Counted from the stretch's first letter, positions 37,079 to 49,488 are shown. The stretch: DNA of 64,000 bases from Pyrus communis (GCF_963583255.1 NC_084817.1:811001-875000); one strand, 5' to 3'. Made by a program: numbers and translations. The notes: generated by a model from the sequence alone, not told the origin.

Positions 37079-37084
37079 GGAATA
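37079..37084 (+). terminator. Candidate poly(A) signal of beta-tubulin
   Basis: AATAAA-like hexamer about 245 bp after the stop codon, followed by T-rich sequence and a GATTATTTTTT stretch. Plausible but one of several AT-rich possibilities. Confidence 0.35.
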
Positions 37085-37701
37085 AAATTGTCATTTTTGC
37101 ATCGGCTGCCAATCGTTGATTATTTTTTCCAAATTGCATTGCTTCCTAAAACTCAATTTTGATCTCATTTTGTTCCGAGAATTATAAAATCTCCACCACC
37201 GTCAAACTCAATATTCGCTCAACTTTGATGGGGGGGTATAATTATTTTCTTAAGATTGATTGGTGATTTGTATAGAAGCCAAGGATGAAAGGAGTGGATC
37301 AAACATAGTCATAGCAGCGGACTTGTTCTCTGATTCCGTCCGATTGCCGAACAGGAAACCTTCTTTTTTCGGCGGCGATCGGGCAGAATCAGAGAGAAAG
37401 TAAAGTGAAGTAAAGAATTTCAGATTATGGCAACGGCATTTCTAGATGATAAAAAGTAGAATACAAGAAATTCTGATTAAAATTGAAAATAATTAAAGGA
37501 TTAAAAAACCAAACAGAAAAAGATTAAAAGGGAAAGGAAGGAAGGAAAACATAGAAAATGATAGATCATAGATGCATCAGTGTCATGGAAGCATGAGGTG
37601 CAACGTCGCTTGCACCAGTAAAATTGCAAGCTTCTCATCCCAATTAATAATTTTCCTCACTTGCATCATAATTAAAATACATATATATACAGACAGAGAA
37701 G

Positions 37702-37731
37702 AGCGAGAGAGAGAGAGAGAGAGAGAGAGAG
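37702..37731. repeat. (GA)n microsatellite
   Basis: An uninterrupted run of GA units, followed by GTGTGT. Confidence 0.95.
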
Positions 37732-37879
37732 TGTGTATTTGTGTGAGAGAGATGGAAATTAAAATAGTATTTGCCTCTGCATATTTCCAGCAGGAGGCAG
37801 GTGAATATTTTTACATTAAGAGGAAGGAAGAGTTCAGCTAAGCAATATAATGGATAACTTAATTTGATATCGAATACAC

Positions 37880-37955
37880 TATTCACAATATTCGAATTTA
37901 AAACTTCTCATTTCTAAGTAAAAAAAAATACTACTAAATCGTAGTACTGGATAAC
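37880..37955 (-). mobile_element. Decayed tRNA-derived SINE head, copy C
   Basis: The minus strand shows CAGTACTACGATTTAGTAGTAT and, about 35 bp later, AAATTCGAATATTG. These correspond to box A and box B of the SINE at 14228-14400. The body is not recognisable. Confidence 0.45.
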
Positions 37956-38807
37956 TGATGAGGCCTTATCTCAAAGGATAACTATTACTTATGTAAGAAC
38001 GCAACTAGGGTTTCGTACAACAATTGTGAAGTAAATCCTCCTCCTTCGTCATCTACGGCCGAGATTCTATTGCCAACTTAGAATTCTTACCGGGTCCGTC
38101 TTTTATGTGGCCCATTTTTCTGTGTAGGAACAGTAGATGTATGTCTACGGACCAGGCATAAAGCCTGCTCCTTTTTGTTACTGGCAAAAACTCAATTATA
38201 TTGTGGTTTCACTTACAATATAAACCGGATAAATACTTTTTAATTATATGAAAATTTTATTACGCTCTGGTACATGATGTATAGTAGATGAGTGAAGTGG
38301 TAGTTCTACATCTAAGGATTCAATGGCTACTCTTTGACCAATTGCTATACAAGGTGTATATAATTTTATTTTTTTGTTAAAACTTAGAATCGTCTTGATT
38401 AACTTTAATATTGTTTAATCTGTAAATATATTTATAGATCAAATAATTGAAAAGTATTCACATATTAACATGCTCCTTGTTTCTTTTTGTGGTACACGGA
38501 CTTTTCAAATTTGTCACACACAAAAATAATTATTGAATGAATCTGAAATTAAATTTAACAATACATCAATCAAACATCGATGTAATTCCCAATGACCAAA
38601 ATCTCATTACGAGCTTCTCTTGTTCTGTGACAATGTTAATATATGGAATTATAGGTACAATATATCTACGTACTAAGTCTCACCTTAATAATTGCTAAAA
38701 AAGACCTCATCAAACCTTTTGGTTTGGATAAACAATTACACCCCAAATAAAGTAATCAAATTATTAGGGGCAAAAAATTGAAAAAAAAAACATTGGCCAA
38801 TGCCATG

Positions 38808-40295
38808 TCATCTGGAGTGGAAGCGAGGTTTCTTGACCCTGCAGATTTCGAGCCTCTTCTGCCTTGCCTCAGCTGCCCTTTTCCTAATCACATCCTTGTT
38901 AACCAAGCTAAGATCAAAGGGCTGGGAGGAGTTCAACACGATAGAGTCCTTAAAACAGAGGTTAAAGTTACCGCCTCGCGGGCCCACGTTGATCTCTCTT
39001 CTTTGATTTTTAGCCGTTTGATCCATGATCAGCTGCTGCAGTTGATGTTGATAAAAAATCACACTAGGAGGAGGAGGAATTTGAATTTGCATTGGCATTG
39101 GCATTTTCACTTGCTCAGGATGTTGGTAAGGCTCTTGATTTGGGGCCGGTTGAGGCAGAGTCACAGACTTGAGTTGGGTCGGTTGGCTTAATTGCTCGGT
39201 TGGTTCTGGGCTTGCATCCGAATCCAAACGTGGCTCCTCTTCCTGTTTATGGTCAAGTCTCATTAGCTGCTTAAAAAATAAAAAATAAAAAAAAAGGGTA
39301 AGCAAATTAAAACACGAGAAAAATATTTTTTAAGCGAAACAAAAATATACCTCCTCTTTCCTTGCTTTCAACTCCAAATTAAGACCATCCATCTTCTCAA
39401 AGAAACGCTTCACATTCACAAGCTCCTGCTCAAATTATCAAAAATCGAAGTTAAATAAATAAATTGAAAAAGAAAAAGGATAATTTGGCACGGTTGAATT
39501 TTAGAAAAAGACAGAGAAATTGCTGCAAAAGACCAAAAAATAATTCAAGTAAAATACTTACTTGATTTCGCAATTTTTTCTTCGAAGTCAATTCGTCCAC
39601 AATTGGAATCCATTCCTCTGTCTTCTGCAGAATCAATAAGAACAAAAAAAAAATCAGAAAACAGTGAAAAATAGTAAATAAATCAAAAATATTTAATCCG
39701 TAAATTGGAAAAAGAAAGAAAGAGATCGAACCCAGTTGCCAGAATTGCCAGAAAATCAAAACCCATATCACAGAAAAATAAATTACAAAATTTCTTATGG
39801 AAAAACAAGAAGTTGTTTTATTTTTGGAGTTTGAACAGAGAAAAAAAGTCGTACCCTTTTTTGACCAAGGAGTTTACTTCTCAGGTGGTCAGGCTGCTTC
39901 TCATCAGATTCACTGGGCTCGAAGCACAGCGGCGTATCGGGGCTGGAAGTCTCCTCCTTGACAGCATTAGGGACGGGGGGAGGCGGCGGAGCCATGGCCG
40001 CCAAAGGCCCAGGAGCCAGAGAAGCCCAGAGTGGAAGTGAAGACAAAAAATCAGGTCCAATCAGACGACGCAGACTGGAAGCGCCGCCGTCGTTCTTCAG
40101 AGCGAGTACAGATCTCTTTCTCTTGCATCCCCAGACGAGCGCGAGCTGAATCGGAAGCGGAGTTTCGAATTCGGAGATCATGTGGGGAAGATTAATCAGG
40201 ATTTTCGCCACCTCTATCTCGGCGTCGCTGGCGTTCGGAAAACAGGGGAAGAGTAGAAGCCTCTGTTCCATTGTCAGTGTTTCTCTCTGTTCCAT
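38808..40295 (-). CDS. Unrecognised plant protein, Pro/Gln-rich with a coiled-coil, predicted 346 aa
   Basis: Four exons: 39855-40295, 39562-39624, 39351-39425 and 38808-39269; GT-AG, 1041 nt in frame. Internal exon junctions are all phase 0. The N-terminal third contains a helical FPNASDAEIEVAKIL stretch, a basic CKRKR stretch and a Pro run (about residues 97-115). A charged coiled-coil follows (about 150-195, TEEWIPIVDELTSKKKLRNQ...). Next comes a Gln/Pro/Met-rich region (about 200-275), then a basic tail with RKRAAEARQKRLEICRVKK. The composition suggests a nuclear, possibly transcription-related protein. The start was set at 40295; a second in-frame ATG follows eight codons later because the sequence repeats MEQR. 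I cannot name the family. Confidence 0.7.
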
Positions 40296-42101
40296 TGCTT
40301 TCACTCTCTACAATTGAGGATTTCACAGCAATATTGCAGTCTTTGTGGCCAAAAGCACGTATATATATATGCGCCGGAATCAGGGCGGACGACGGGGGGG
40401 GGGTGCGGAGGCGTTGAGGGCAACGAGAAGATTGGATGAGAGAGAGAAAGCAGAGAGAGCGAGTAACTTGGAGGACGGGGTTTTTGTCTTCTGTGTTTAT
40501 GGGACGCGAGAGGAAAAAAAATCCTTGAGGAGGTAGGAGAGTGCGACACGTGTCGAATAGATGGAGATTGAGGCCAAGCCCCTACTCCCTAGGGTATATA
40601 GTCTTTCTAATTTTTTATTATTTTTTAATCAGAGGGAGTTTTCCTTAAATCCTTTTCGCTTTTTTATTTTTCTTACCTTCTGTTTTTCGGGTTAGTTTAA
40701 CAAGGAAAATGCAAGAAATCACGTGTTTGTGCGGCCAGATACACAAAATTAATATCTTCTATTTTTACATTATCTAAGGTTACACAGAGTCTTATCTTTC
40801 GAGTCGATGCGGCTGCTATAGAAAAGGTTCTCCAATTGTGTTACTTTTCAAAATTTTGATTGTCGGATTAAACAAATTAAAAATGATCAAATAACATAAA
40901 TTAACATGAGTGTGTAAGAGGCAGAAAAAGTGTGGGTAACACCACCCAGAAATAAACTTGAAACCAATTTTGTTCGCCTTCCTTCATGCAAAGCGTCCCT
41001 ATGACTCACCAAAACATATTATAAATCAAACAAAAAGAAATTTAATTGGTGATACGTTTATGGGAAATGATTTTCACACTTTTTCAACCTATTTTTGTCC
41101 TTTGATTTACCGTTAATTTATTCATCTTGTAGGTAAAAATAAGAGAGGGTAAGAGAACAAAGGGCATTTGTACGTTAATAAACACACCAAAATTTGTACT
41201 TCTATATATGAAAAGAAACATGCCTTTTATGCAAAGGGATCCTTATTTTTTTCAAAAAAAAAAAAAGGGAATAGGTGTGGGGTCTACTCCACATCGAATT
41301 TCAAGGATCCGAACTATCTATTTTGTAAGTCTCGATTCATAGATCATCCTTACAAAATTTCAAATCAATCCGAAACCATTTGCCTATTTAATTATCAAGA
41401 TCAAATTTCATTGTTTCTTATATAATAAAGTATTCGTTCATTTCTTTGAACCCAATTAGACGTTTTAAATATTTCTGATTTGGCTAATATTTTGCAAGGA
41501 TGATCTATGAGGTACAACTTGAAAAATAGACAGTTCAGATCATTAAAATTCGATGTGACATGAACCCTACAACTAATTTTTATTTTTATAAAAAAATGAT
41601 AATCTCTTCCCTTAAAGGTTTAAGAAATCATGTCGGAATATGAAATGGCAACCAAAGTAGCTGACCCATTACCTTGTAAGCCCAGTTTCTTACCAGACTG
41701 AGTTTAAGCCCATTAACTCTTGACCATGGTATGAAAATTAAGTTAATTAAACATAAAAAATAAAATTTAAGAAAATCCTGTTAATTGGACTTAATTCTCT
41801 GGATTCCGTTACTTCAGGACCAAGTAAAAACAAAAGCAGAAACGACTTAAAGTGCATATCACAAAATCCACCTTCCTGATTCTCCCTAATAATCTTTTAC
41901 TTTTGTAGTAGAAAAACAATTTCAACTAAGAAAACCCTAGTAAAAATACAAACACTAAATGATAAACCATTGACTAATCTTTTGTTAAAACGTCGCTACA
42001 ATCCGATTAATGAAAGTTAATTACATCCGAATGCCGAATAATAAGGTAGCAGAACAAATGCCCCAAGGCTGTGATTGATTAATGACAAACAAATAGCACA
42101 A
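40296..42101. other. Spacer between the two unrecognised minus-strand genes
   Basis: The first ~260 bp is the GA-rich promoter of the 346-aa gene. The rest is AT-rich. 41280-41590 holds an imperfect inverted pair (CACATCGAATTTCAAGGATCC against ...AAATTCGATGTGACATG), suggestive of another degenerate TIR element. No ORF is supported. Confidence 0.45.
40363..40371 (-). promoter_or_regulatory. TATA-like box of the 346-aa gene
   Basis: ATATATATA on the minus strand about 70 bp upstream of the start codon at 40295, next to a GA/CT-rich region and a G run (40394-40404). Confidence 0.4.
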
Positions 42102-44098
42102 CTAAGCTGCTTGCTTCTTCTTTACTATTCTGGCCACAAAGTCATCATCAGAGTCTCTCTCTGAGCTGCTATCTTCCGTCTTCCGCTTCTTCGACTGGTT
42201 TGTTGCGCTTTTGGAGACTGTTGTCGGTTTCTTGTTATTTGAAGGCGCTGCGGGTGATGCTGTGTTCTTCTTAACAGTAACTGACTTTGTGCTCGTCTTT
42301 ACAGAAGATACAGATTTTGTTGGAGAAGTGAGCTTTTGCAGTTGACTCTTCTTCTGCTTCTTCTCAAACACTTTCTCTGCCTCCACTTTGGGTAGCAAAC
42401 CGTACTCCATCATCCTGAATTCACATTGAAAACTTAAGCAATCTAGGTTTAATTATACTTGGTCGGTTTCTAGTTTCAACTGCTAGAGTTGTAGCATTGC
42501 AAATAATCAAAAAGGGCAAGAGAACGAGGCTCTCGCCATTGCAGGATCTGGGAGGATTTAAACATTCTTGGTCTTACCCCCAGTTTGGGGAGAAGCTGCC
42601 CAAGGACTTCGAATTAGAAAATGTGAAGGAAATGAGGGAGGAGAGTCGCATTTATAGGCAAGGGAGGATTGGGTTGATGGTTAGGATCATTCTACATGAC
42701 CCAACGGCCAAGATTTTCCATTACGAATCCGTCCTTCTGGTTGCAAACAACCAACTTAACTAGTCTGAAACCTATAGGTTGCAAACAAGCAAAACTGGTA
42801 TGAAAATCATGAATCTGTTATATGTCATTTACAAGTATAAAAGCAAAGCATCATTCAAAGTACGACCACCACTCAGACATCAACCGAAGAGGCAGGTTTC
42901 AAACTGTCAATTGCAAGCTAATACTAAACCTCAACCTAATGCCCTAAATGCAGCATGCACCAAAGTAAACATTTCCTGATTTCCATACATGTTAAACAAC
43001 AAGACCAAGGTTGAATAGTAGGTATCCAAACTTCTCTCAATTTTATTTGTAAACCAGGTGCAGCGCGATGCAATTCATTGATTTGTAATTCAAGTTCACC
43101 GAATTTGGGACTTAAACATGCTTTCGGATGCCCCAAAGCCAGCGCTTCGGTGCAAGCAGCATAGCGGTAACTAGATAACTAGCTACTCACAATAAAACAC
43201 ACTCCGAAACAATTATATTGCCTGAATGCAAGGAGAAGCATAAGGCAGCTCAAATAGTATGCAGTAAACTCAGCAGTAGTTGCTTAAGCAAAACCAATTA
43301 TCGGAACAAATGGGATAGCAAGGACTCACCAGAACTGCGCCATTTCGCTACTCGGAATTTGCTGGTGAAGCGACTCGTAGAATTGCCTAAGTGGGTCCTT
43401 CTGAACTCCAAAGTACAACAAAACAATCACCCAAAGAATTCCAAAGCAACATTCTAAATCCGAATTAAAGTACTAAGAGAAAAAAGGCAGTGTTTGTGTA
43501 CCTTCTCGGGAGGGTCCTTCTTCTGACCAGGCAAATCATACACCTTCTTCTCCCTCTTCTTCTTCTCCTCTGTCGCAGCCTCCGACGCCTTCCTCTTCTT
43601 CCCCTTCTCCTCCTCCTCCTCCTCCATTTTCTTCACCCTGTTGTTCTTGATTTCCTTCATCCAAATAACCCGCATTCGTCAGTAAAACAGTAAAATTCAG
43701 TACCTTCTCACAAACAGAACCCAAATTTGAAAGAAAAAAAAAACAAAACAAAACAAAGCAAGAACCTTTTGGGGCTTTGAATTCGAACCCTTTCTCGGCT
43801 TCAAACCCAATTCCTCGTTGCTGTCGCCGCCGTTCTCCTCCTTCTTCACTCTGGCTTCTTGTTTAGGCTTCGCCTTCGTGGCCTTATCCCAATCTTGGTC
43901 CATCTTGTCCTCCTTCTTCACCTTAGCGGCTTCTCTGCCCGTAGATTTCGCCGTTCCATTCGCATTGCCACTGCTTTTCGTGGGTTGCTTCTTCTTGCGC
44001 TCCAACGCAATCGAACCCAAGCTCTTCTCATCGTCGTCGTCTTCTTCCACTTTCACCTCCCTCCGCGGCTTCGCAGGCTTCTCATCTTTTGGCGGCAT
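42102..44098 (-). CDS. Unrecognised Lys/Glu-rich plant nuclear protein, predicted 289 aa
   Basis: Four exons: 43766-44098, 43502-43654, 43330-43400 and 42102-42414; GT-AG, 870 nt in frame. The last intron is long (915 bp). N-terminal half: alternating acidic and lysine blocks (MPPKDEKPAKPRR, EEDDDDEK, KKRKASEA). Centre: the one compact, probably folded stretch, YDLPGQKKDPPEKKDPLRQF through LHQQIPSSEMAQFWMMEYGL (about residues 153-200). C-terminal: Ser/Thr/Lys-rich with KKRKTEDSSSERDSDDDF, combining a nuclear signal with likely CK2 sites. I believe similar proteins exist across plants with the YDLPGQ...WMME core, but I know no assigned function. A chromatin or nucleolar role is only inferred. 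Confidence 0.75.
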
Positions 44099-45242
44099 CT
44101 CTCAAAATTTTCAGTGTGTGAGAAATTCGCAGGCGAAAAGATGGAAACCAAAAGGGTTTTTGGAAAAAAAATCGGAGGGAGTAAAAAGCGAGGGTGTGAA
44201 TTTCGATATTCAAAACAAGGAAAATTGCCCTCCCCTTCTTGGGCTTCGCGGTTTGAAACGTTTCGGAATACATCTTATTTTACTTTTCACAGATCATTTT
44301 AATTTTCGACAGATCGAATGAATGGATGAAAATCAACAAATGAAAATTAATAAGGGATATGTAAGAAGTAAAATGGAATGTGTGGATAGCACATGCTTCA
44401 GGAAACATCTGAAGCCCTAATGCAATAAAGGGCCGTACTATTCATGAAGCCCAACTTAAGCTAGCCTTAATTAAGCCCAACAACTTGAGTCCAACAAGAC
44501 CCAATACGTCCATTTTTCGCCATTGCCGGTTTTTGTTGGGGGGAATAATAGTGTTTTTATGTGGTTATGAGCGTAAGTATTTCTTATATATACTCTCGTA
44601 ATATAATTGCTTAAAAGCATTTATTTGAAGTACATCGTATAAAGAGAGGTCCATCGTCACGTTTTTTCATTCACCATTTTATGTCTTTGGTAATGATAAA
44701 AAATATATTTTCTCTCTTCTTACACTGTTCTGTTTAATTATCTTGATTGTTATCGTTTGATTTTTTAATTTGATGGTCAGAAATAAAAGATAATGGGTGA
44801 GAGGCTAAAAGAAAAGGTGAAAATCAGCTCCATTACATGTTCAATTTTATTAAAATTATCCAGTGTCTTTTGAATATATACCTTGAAGTGCTTTCTGAAA
44901 AGAAAAAAAAAAAAAAAAACATTTCAATATATTTTTCAAAATAAAAAAAAAAAAAATTATGAGTCATAAACACTTTTAAAGGTTTTTTCTCAAATGCAGT
45001 CAGAAGTCATTTCAAGCGTCCTAAACCATGTTTGGTTGTCATAAAACAATCTCAAACAAGTCATAAAAACTTAATCAAAAATTTATTCACATATAACATA
45101 GCAGATACAGCATATCCAACCCTTCCCTGATCGTGAAGATTTGCAATCAACCAAGAAGCATATATTCTTCTTTCCCTGTTTTATGTATTTTTTTTTTTTT
45201 TTGGGAAAATTTAACATTTTAGTATCAATTCCCTCTAACTCG

Positions 45243-45382
45243 AGAGATTTTTTTAGTTATGTCTGGAACACGGAAAATGTCATTATAAAAGTAGAGAGAC
45301 ACTTGAAAAATAAAATTCTCTTCACTTATATAATAACGTATAACTTACATATCTGTGTGTCAGGACACATTGAAAAATCTCT
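45243..45382. mobile_element. MITE, family A-like copy 2
   Basis: Left end GAGAGATTTTTTTAGTTATGTC, right end reverse complement AAGAGATTTTTCAATGTGTCC. Shorter and more diverged than the copies at 5158 and 45611. Confidence 0.5.
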
Positions 45383-45610
45383 TATCTGTGGGCATGTCAA
45401 AGTATCCAAAAGAAATAGATGCAAAGATTGGTGGGAGATAAGAATCTGCAACCTGAGAATTTATGCCAAAGGCACAAAGCCAACACACCTGCACTGTAAA
45501 CCTCCTATATCAGACCCCACCCTAAAACCCTAGCAATTTCAAATCATGAAAAACTAGCTTACTTGGGGAAAAGTTAACCTCCAATTTCCCATACTACTAC
45601 TTGGTATTTT

Positions 45611-45780
45611 GAGAGATTTTTTAGTGTGACCGTCAAACGGGGTGGTACACCACGTATCGTTATATAAATGGTAAGATATGTGTGTTAAAAAGTTATTAAC
45701 TTAAAAAATAAAATTTCTCACCATTTACATAAAAACACGTGATATACCATCCTTGTTCCCGTCATAACTAAAAATTTCTC
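45611..45780. mobile_element. MITE, family A copy 3
   Basis: Ends GAGAGATTTTTTAGTGTGACC and (reverse complement) GAGAAATTTTTAGTTATGACGG. The interior has AAGTTATTAACTTAAAAAAT and CACGTGATATACC, as in the other copies. Confidence 0.7.
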
Positions 45781-45901
45781 ATCTACTCTTACTGTCTAAC
45801 CCTGGAATGCCACTTGGCATCTCGAACCAGTGATACAATGTCACGTAGAGGAGGTCAAATACATTGTATTATTTGCCCGAAATGTGCTACAGTGACTTGG
45901 G

Positions 45902-45910
45902 TATATATAA
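45902..45910 (+). promoter_or_regulatory. TATA box of the three-helix membrane protein gene
   Basis: TATATATAA 52 bp upstream of the ATG at 45961, good spacing for a short leader. Confidence 0.6.
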
Positions 45911-45960
45911 TACCATCTTCATCCTTCATCTCACTCAAAAAAAAAACTAGCTAGAGAGAG

Positions 45961-46368
45961 ATGGGTTGGTTTTTGAGTGAGAGAAAAGGAAGGAAGGGAT
46001 GGATGGAGGAGACCCTAGCCTCCGTCTCTGCGCCAGCATCGTCTCTAGTGATGCTAGTCGGCATAGTGGTTGCGTTACTAATATTTTCATCTTACACCAG
46101 CTACAAGGCGCAGATGGAGAGAACTAAGTTCGGGTTCAATATATTTGTCTTGTTTTTGCCCTTGTTGTTGACCATTGTCGCTTACTGTTTGATCACATAC
46201 CGTAGCTTTCGGGTGACGACGAAGGCGGCGGTGGCTGATAAGGCAGCTGAAGGTGGAGGAGCATCCCCCTGGGGCGTGGCCTTGTTTCTGGGGCTGTTGC
46301 TCGTTTTGGTGTCCTATCAGTCTTCTGTGCAGTCCAAGTGGTGGCCTCACTATTGGGGTACTTATTAG
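45961..46368 (+). CDS. Small plant membrane protein with three predicted helices, 135 aa
   Basis: Single-exon ORF with a TATA box just upstream. The N-terminus is basic (SERKGRKGW). Hydrophobic segments are at about 26-44 (SSLVMLVGIVVALLIF), 58-79 (FNIFVLFLPLLLTIVAY) and 104-120 (WGVALFLGLLLVLVSYQ). The loop between the second and third is Ala/Gly-rich with Lys. The tail is aromatic (KWWPHYWGTY). There is no signal-peptide cleavage pattern, so it is likely a multi-pass membrane protein. The shape is reminiscent of short uncharacterised plant transmembrane proteins. No function can be assigned. Confidence 0.75.
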   Translation: MGWFLSERKGRKGWMEETLASVSAPASSLVMLVGIVVALLIFSSYTSYKAQMERTKFGFNIFVLFLPLLLTIVAYCLITYRSFRVTTKAAVADKAAEGGGASPWGVALFLGLLLVLVSYQSSVQSKWWPHYWGTY

Positions 46369-47342
46369 TTAATTAAAACAACTACATATTGTTAATCATG
46401 AAGTTAATCAAGCAGTTTTTGAGGTTCCATTCATCATAATCATCACCATGATGTAACAATTAATGATGTTCGTGTTGTTTTACACTGAAATTGTAGTTCA
46501 TGGTCCTGCTGTGCTATTAGTTAAGAATGAATTAGTTGTGTGGATAGTTTGGAAATAATCTCGTTACTAGAGGTGACAAATCAACCATTTGGTTGTGAAC
46601 GGATACATATTAAAGACTCGTTTAATTTGATATTATCGTAATATATAGTTGAGATTAGTAGTGGTGATGATGGTATAAGATGAAATCAAACTAAATCGGT
46701 CTTAATGGGTATCTATTAACAATCCAATGAATTGATTTGCCATCTTTACTCGTGAGTTTATGACAGAACGGTGCCGGTTTGGAACTGCTTTTGTAAAAAG
46801 TACTTATAGACTCTTTTTCAACAGCTTAACATGCCAAAATTTTATTGAAAAATCCAAATCCACTTAGGAAGCAAGCGCTTTTATGGCCAAAATGCATCTC
46901 TTAATTTCTTTTGCATTTGGATTTTGGAGAAACTGGAACTAATGCAGCCCCTTCTTTAGAAAAGGGCTTTTACGATCCAAAAGCAGCGTTTAGTTTTTTA
47001 TGCGTAAAGTAGTAGAAGTGCTTTTAGAGGCAATTACAAATAGGCCTTGAGAATAAAAAAGCTATAAAGGAAAAAATAGAAAAGTCTACTGAGAATCAAA
47101 TTCCCACTGATTAAAAAAGAAAAAAATAAATTTATCAAAATTTACAGGATAAATGTGTAAGATAACACCACATAGATGCTTCACAGATCCAATTATATAT
47201 TTTACTACTTGTTAGGATTGACACATAATTTACACAAAAGCAATGAACCCTAGGAGAACACAAGACAAGCTAAAACTGAACAACACCACATGAAACTACG
47301 GTGTGACAATCGCCGTTAGGAAAACGCCGTTGGGCAGGACGG
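46369..47342. other. Spacer with a hAT-like MITE
   Basis: About 46780-47050 has ends resembling GCCGGTTTGGAACTGCTTTT and AAAGCACTTCTAC.. in inverse, with internal AAAAGCAGC-like motifs, typical of plant non-autonomous hAT-like repeats. The rest is AT-rich. No gene. Confidence 0.4.
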
Positions 47343-48882
47343 TTATCTTACACTGGGTGATGATGCATTCTTCAACTTGGGTACTTTAAATCTGGATGAG
47401 AACAACTTTGGAGTCTCGATAATGGTTATAACATCATCTGCGTTTCTCTTTGAACTGCCGCTCCCCTGATCAACCAGAAACAGAAGATCAAATATTGTAG
47501 TTTTAGCATCGGTGCTACAAAATAGCAAAGAGAAATAAATAAGAACACATCTGATTCGAACTCATTAAATTCGGAAGTACCTTTTTGGTGTCCTTTGAAG
47601 AATGAGGACGTTGTACAGCCGACGAATCTTTCTTCACAGTTACATTAACACTACTCTTGCCTCTAGTTCTTGTTGTACACCGGTTCAAAACAGGAGTAGA
47701 CGAAGTACTTGTGGAATTTCTTAATGTTTCCAACTCCTTCGAAAGTTTCGAAATTTCCTTCTTGAAATTGTTTGAATCAGTCTCCATCTTAGCAACTTTA
47801 CTTATTAAAATTCCAATCTTGTCATCCTTTTCGGTACTTGAGGACTGTAACTGCTCCATACTGGCGAGAAGAGTTTGTATCTTTGCATTCGCCTGCTCGA
47901 GTTCAGAATTCTTGCTCTTCAGTTTAGTTTTGTAATCATTTTCCATAAGGTCATACTGATGCCACGCAAAGCTCTTTTCCGAAGCAAGCTTATCACATTG
48001 CTGCTTTAAGGTGGTATTTTTGTTGGAGTGTAGGTCAAACCATGCTTTAAAACCTTCTAACTCACTGTCCGAGTATTCTGTAAGTACAAAAACATCAAGA
48101 ATAAATCACAAAACAGCCCGAATTCCCACCCACATACAACAAGTACCCGATCATCTAAAAGAGGCCTTGCTAATTTGCCAACATAGGATATTTTGACGGA
48201 AAAAATCATCGAAATCCAACATAATCGAGTTGCTTATATAGACAATACAAACCTAATACATTGACAGGAAAAAAGACGGATTAACTCAAATTACTACTCA
48301 AATCGACATGGAACGCTATAAATACTAAACCCAAGTTTTCTTGTGTTTCGAAAACAGAATTCTAACGGAATCAAACACAATCTACAGAAAATCACGCTTA
48401 TAAAGTAGCAATATTTTTTGCATATATGGAAAAAAAAAATACTCACCTAACTTGAGTTTCGCGATATAAGCCTCTTGTTGCTTCATGCTAAGAGCCCACC
48501 CTAACTTGGCCGACTCAACGGAGCCTTCCATTTCTTTCAATTCCAAGTCCACCTTCATCTACACACAAATTCACAAGAAACCCACAGAAATTTTCAATTC
48601 CAAACCTCCCCAAAAAGAAATTCGTATGTCAATACACGAAACCCTAATTTTACAAAATTCAAAAATTGGGGAAAATACCTGGCGGATTTGATCTCCCAAG
48701 AGATGAAACGCGGAGATCCACTTCTCTTCTTGCACTCTGACGCGATCTTTGAAGACTTTTCTGTCGGCGGCCATCGTCTCGAGGTTCGATTGCTGAGACC
48801 GCAGCATCTGTACCAGCGCGTTGAAGATGTTGTGCCAGTTCCGGCGCTGAGAGGGGGAGTCCAGAAGCTCTTTGGTGCCCAT
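47343..48882 (-). CDS. Coiled-coil protein, unrecognised, predicted 311 aa
   Basis: Four exons: 48679-48882, 48447-48558, 47581-48077 and 47343-47465; GT-AG, 936 nt in frame. Starts MGTKELLDSPSQRRNWHNIF, then helical heptads through about residue 215, with MKVDLELKEMEGSVESAKL, LKSKNSELEQANAKIQTLLA and ISKVAKMETDSNNFKKEI. After that the chain becomes Ser/Thr/Lys-rich, ending in a short basic motif (SSRFKVPKLKNASS). No other domain is seen. Such long coiled coils act in cytoskeletal, spindle or chromosome-axis structures; I cannot choose. Upstream (49029-49041) an AACGG core is followed by TCGGGAAA, a weaker version of the site pair seen before beta-tubulin. Confidence 0.72.
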
Positions 48883-49488
48883 TTGGGAAGAGAAATCGCA
48901 GAAGAAGAAGAAAAAGATCGGATCTTTGGAGAGCGGAGTTTTGGAGGAGAAGAAGAAGACCGTTGGACAGAGAGAGCACTATAGAGTGTTAAGAGTTGCG
49001 AGTTGTCAAAGAGGGAGCTTTCAATCTCAACGGTCGGGAAATATAAAAAAGGTGTCGTGTTTTGAAAGCGAAGCGGTCTATCAGATGAGATGAGGGATAG
49101 AGTTGGATTGGGCTGGTTTGGGTTGGGTTCTTGTTAAAGAAATCGGGCCGTTAACCGAGTAACGAGTCAGTTAGAAATTGATTTTTTTTTTAAATGTATC
49201 CTTGTAAGAAGTACAAAATGATTTTTCTGAAATGGATATCGAGCCTCTCTCGGATGTATTCTTCAAGGCATCCCAAATCTAATTTATGGCGGGAGTCGTG
49301 TTTCTGCCCAAAGTTGGGTTGTTTTCCTAAGTAACAGAGGTTTTCGGGCGCTGGTGATCTCAAGCTTGGTTGTCTGCATTGACTGAACTGTCTTGGTTGT
49401 CAGCTAACATTAATCGATTAACGTGAGAACATGAATGTAGCACTAGATGAAAATATCAATTGTTGAAATCAAATTTCCGCACCATCGT
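48883..49488. other. Promoter side of the coiled-coil gene
   Basis: 49022-49050 holds CAACGGTCGGGAAATATAAA, an MSA-like core next to an E2F-like half site and TATA-like bases. Beyond 49100 the DNA is AT-rich and empty. Confidence 0.35.

Larger units (their letters stand above)
37130..38807. other. Spacer between tubulin and the 346-aa gene
   Basis: Holds a (GA)n microsatellite (37702-37731), a decayed SINE head (37880-37955) and AT-rich DNA. The 89-codon ORF over the GA run is an artefact of the repeat. No gene is seen. Confidence 0.5.
44099..45960. other. Spacer with two tandem MITEs
   Basis: Contains poly(A)-rich tracts (44899-44956) and two family A MITEs (45243-45382, 45611-45780). ORFs at 43818-44321 (+) overlapping the gene above are frame shadows. 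No independent gene is seen. Confidence 0.5.

Noticed and set aside
37572..37886. ORFs over the (GA)n run
   Set aside because: Repetitive Arg/Glu or Ser/Leu translation of a microsatellite.
43818..44321. 167-codon and 147-codon plus-strand ORFs
   Set aside because: Antisense of the Lys/Glu-rich gene's first exon; Leu/Ser/Phe composition is the mirror of its codons.
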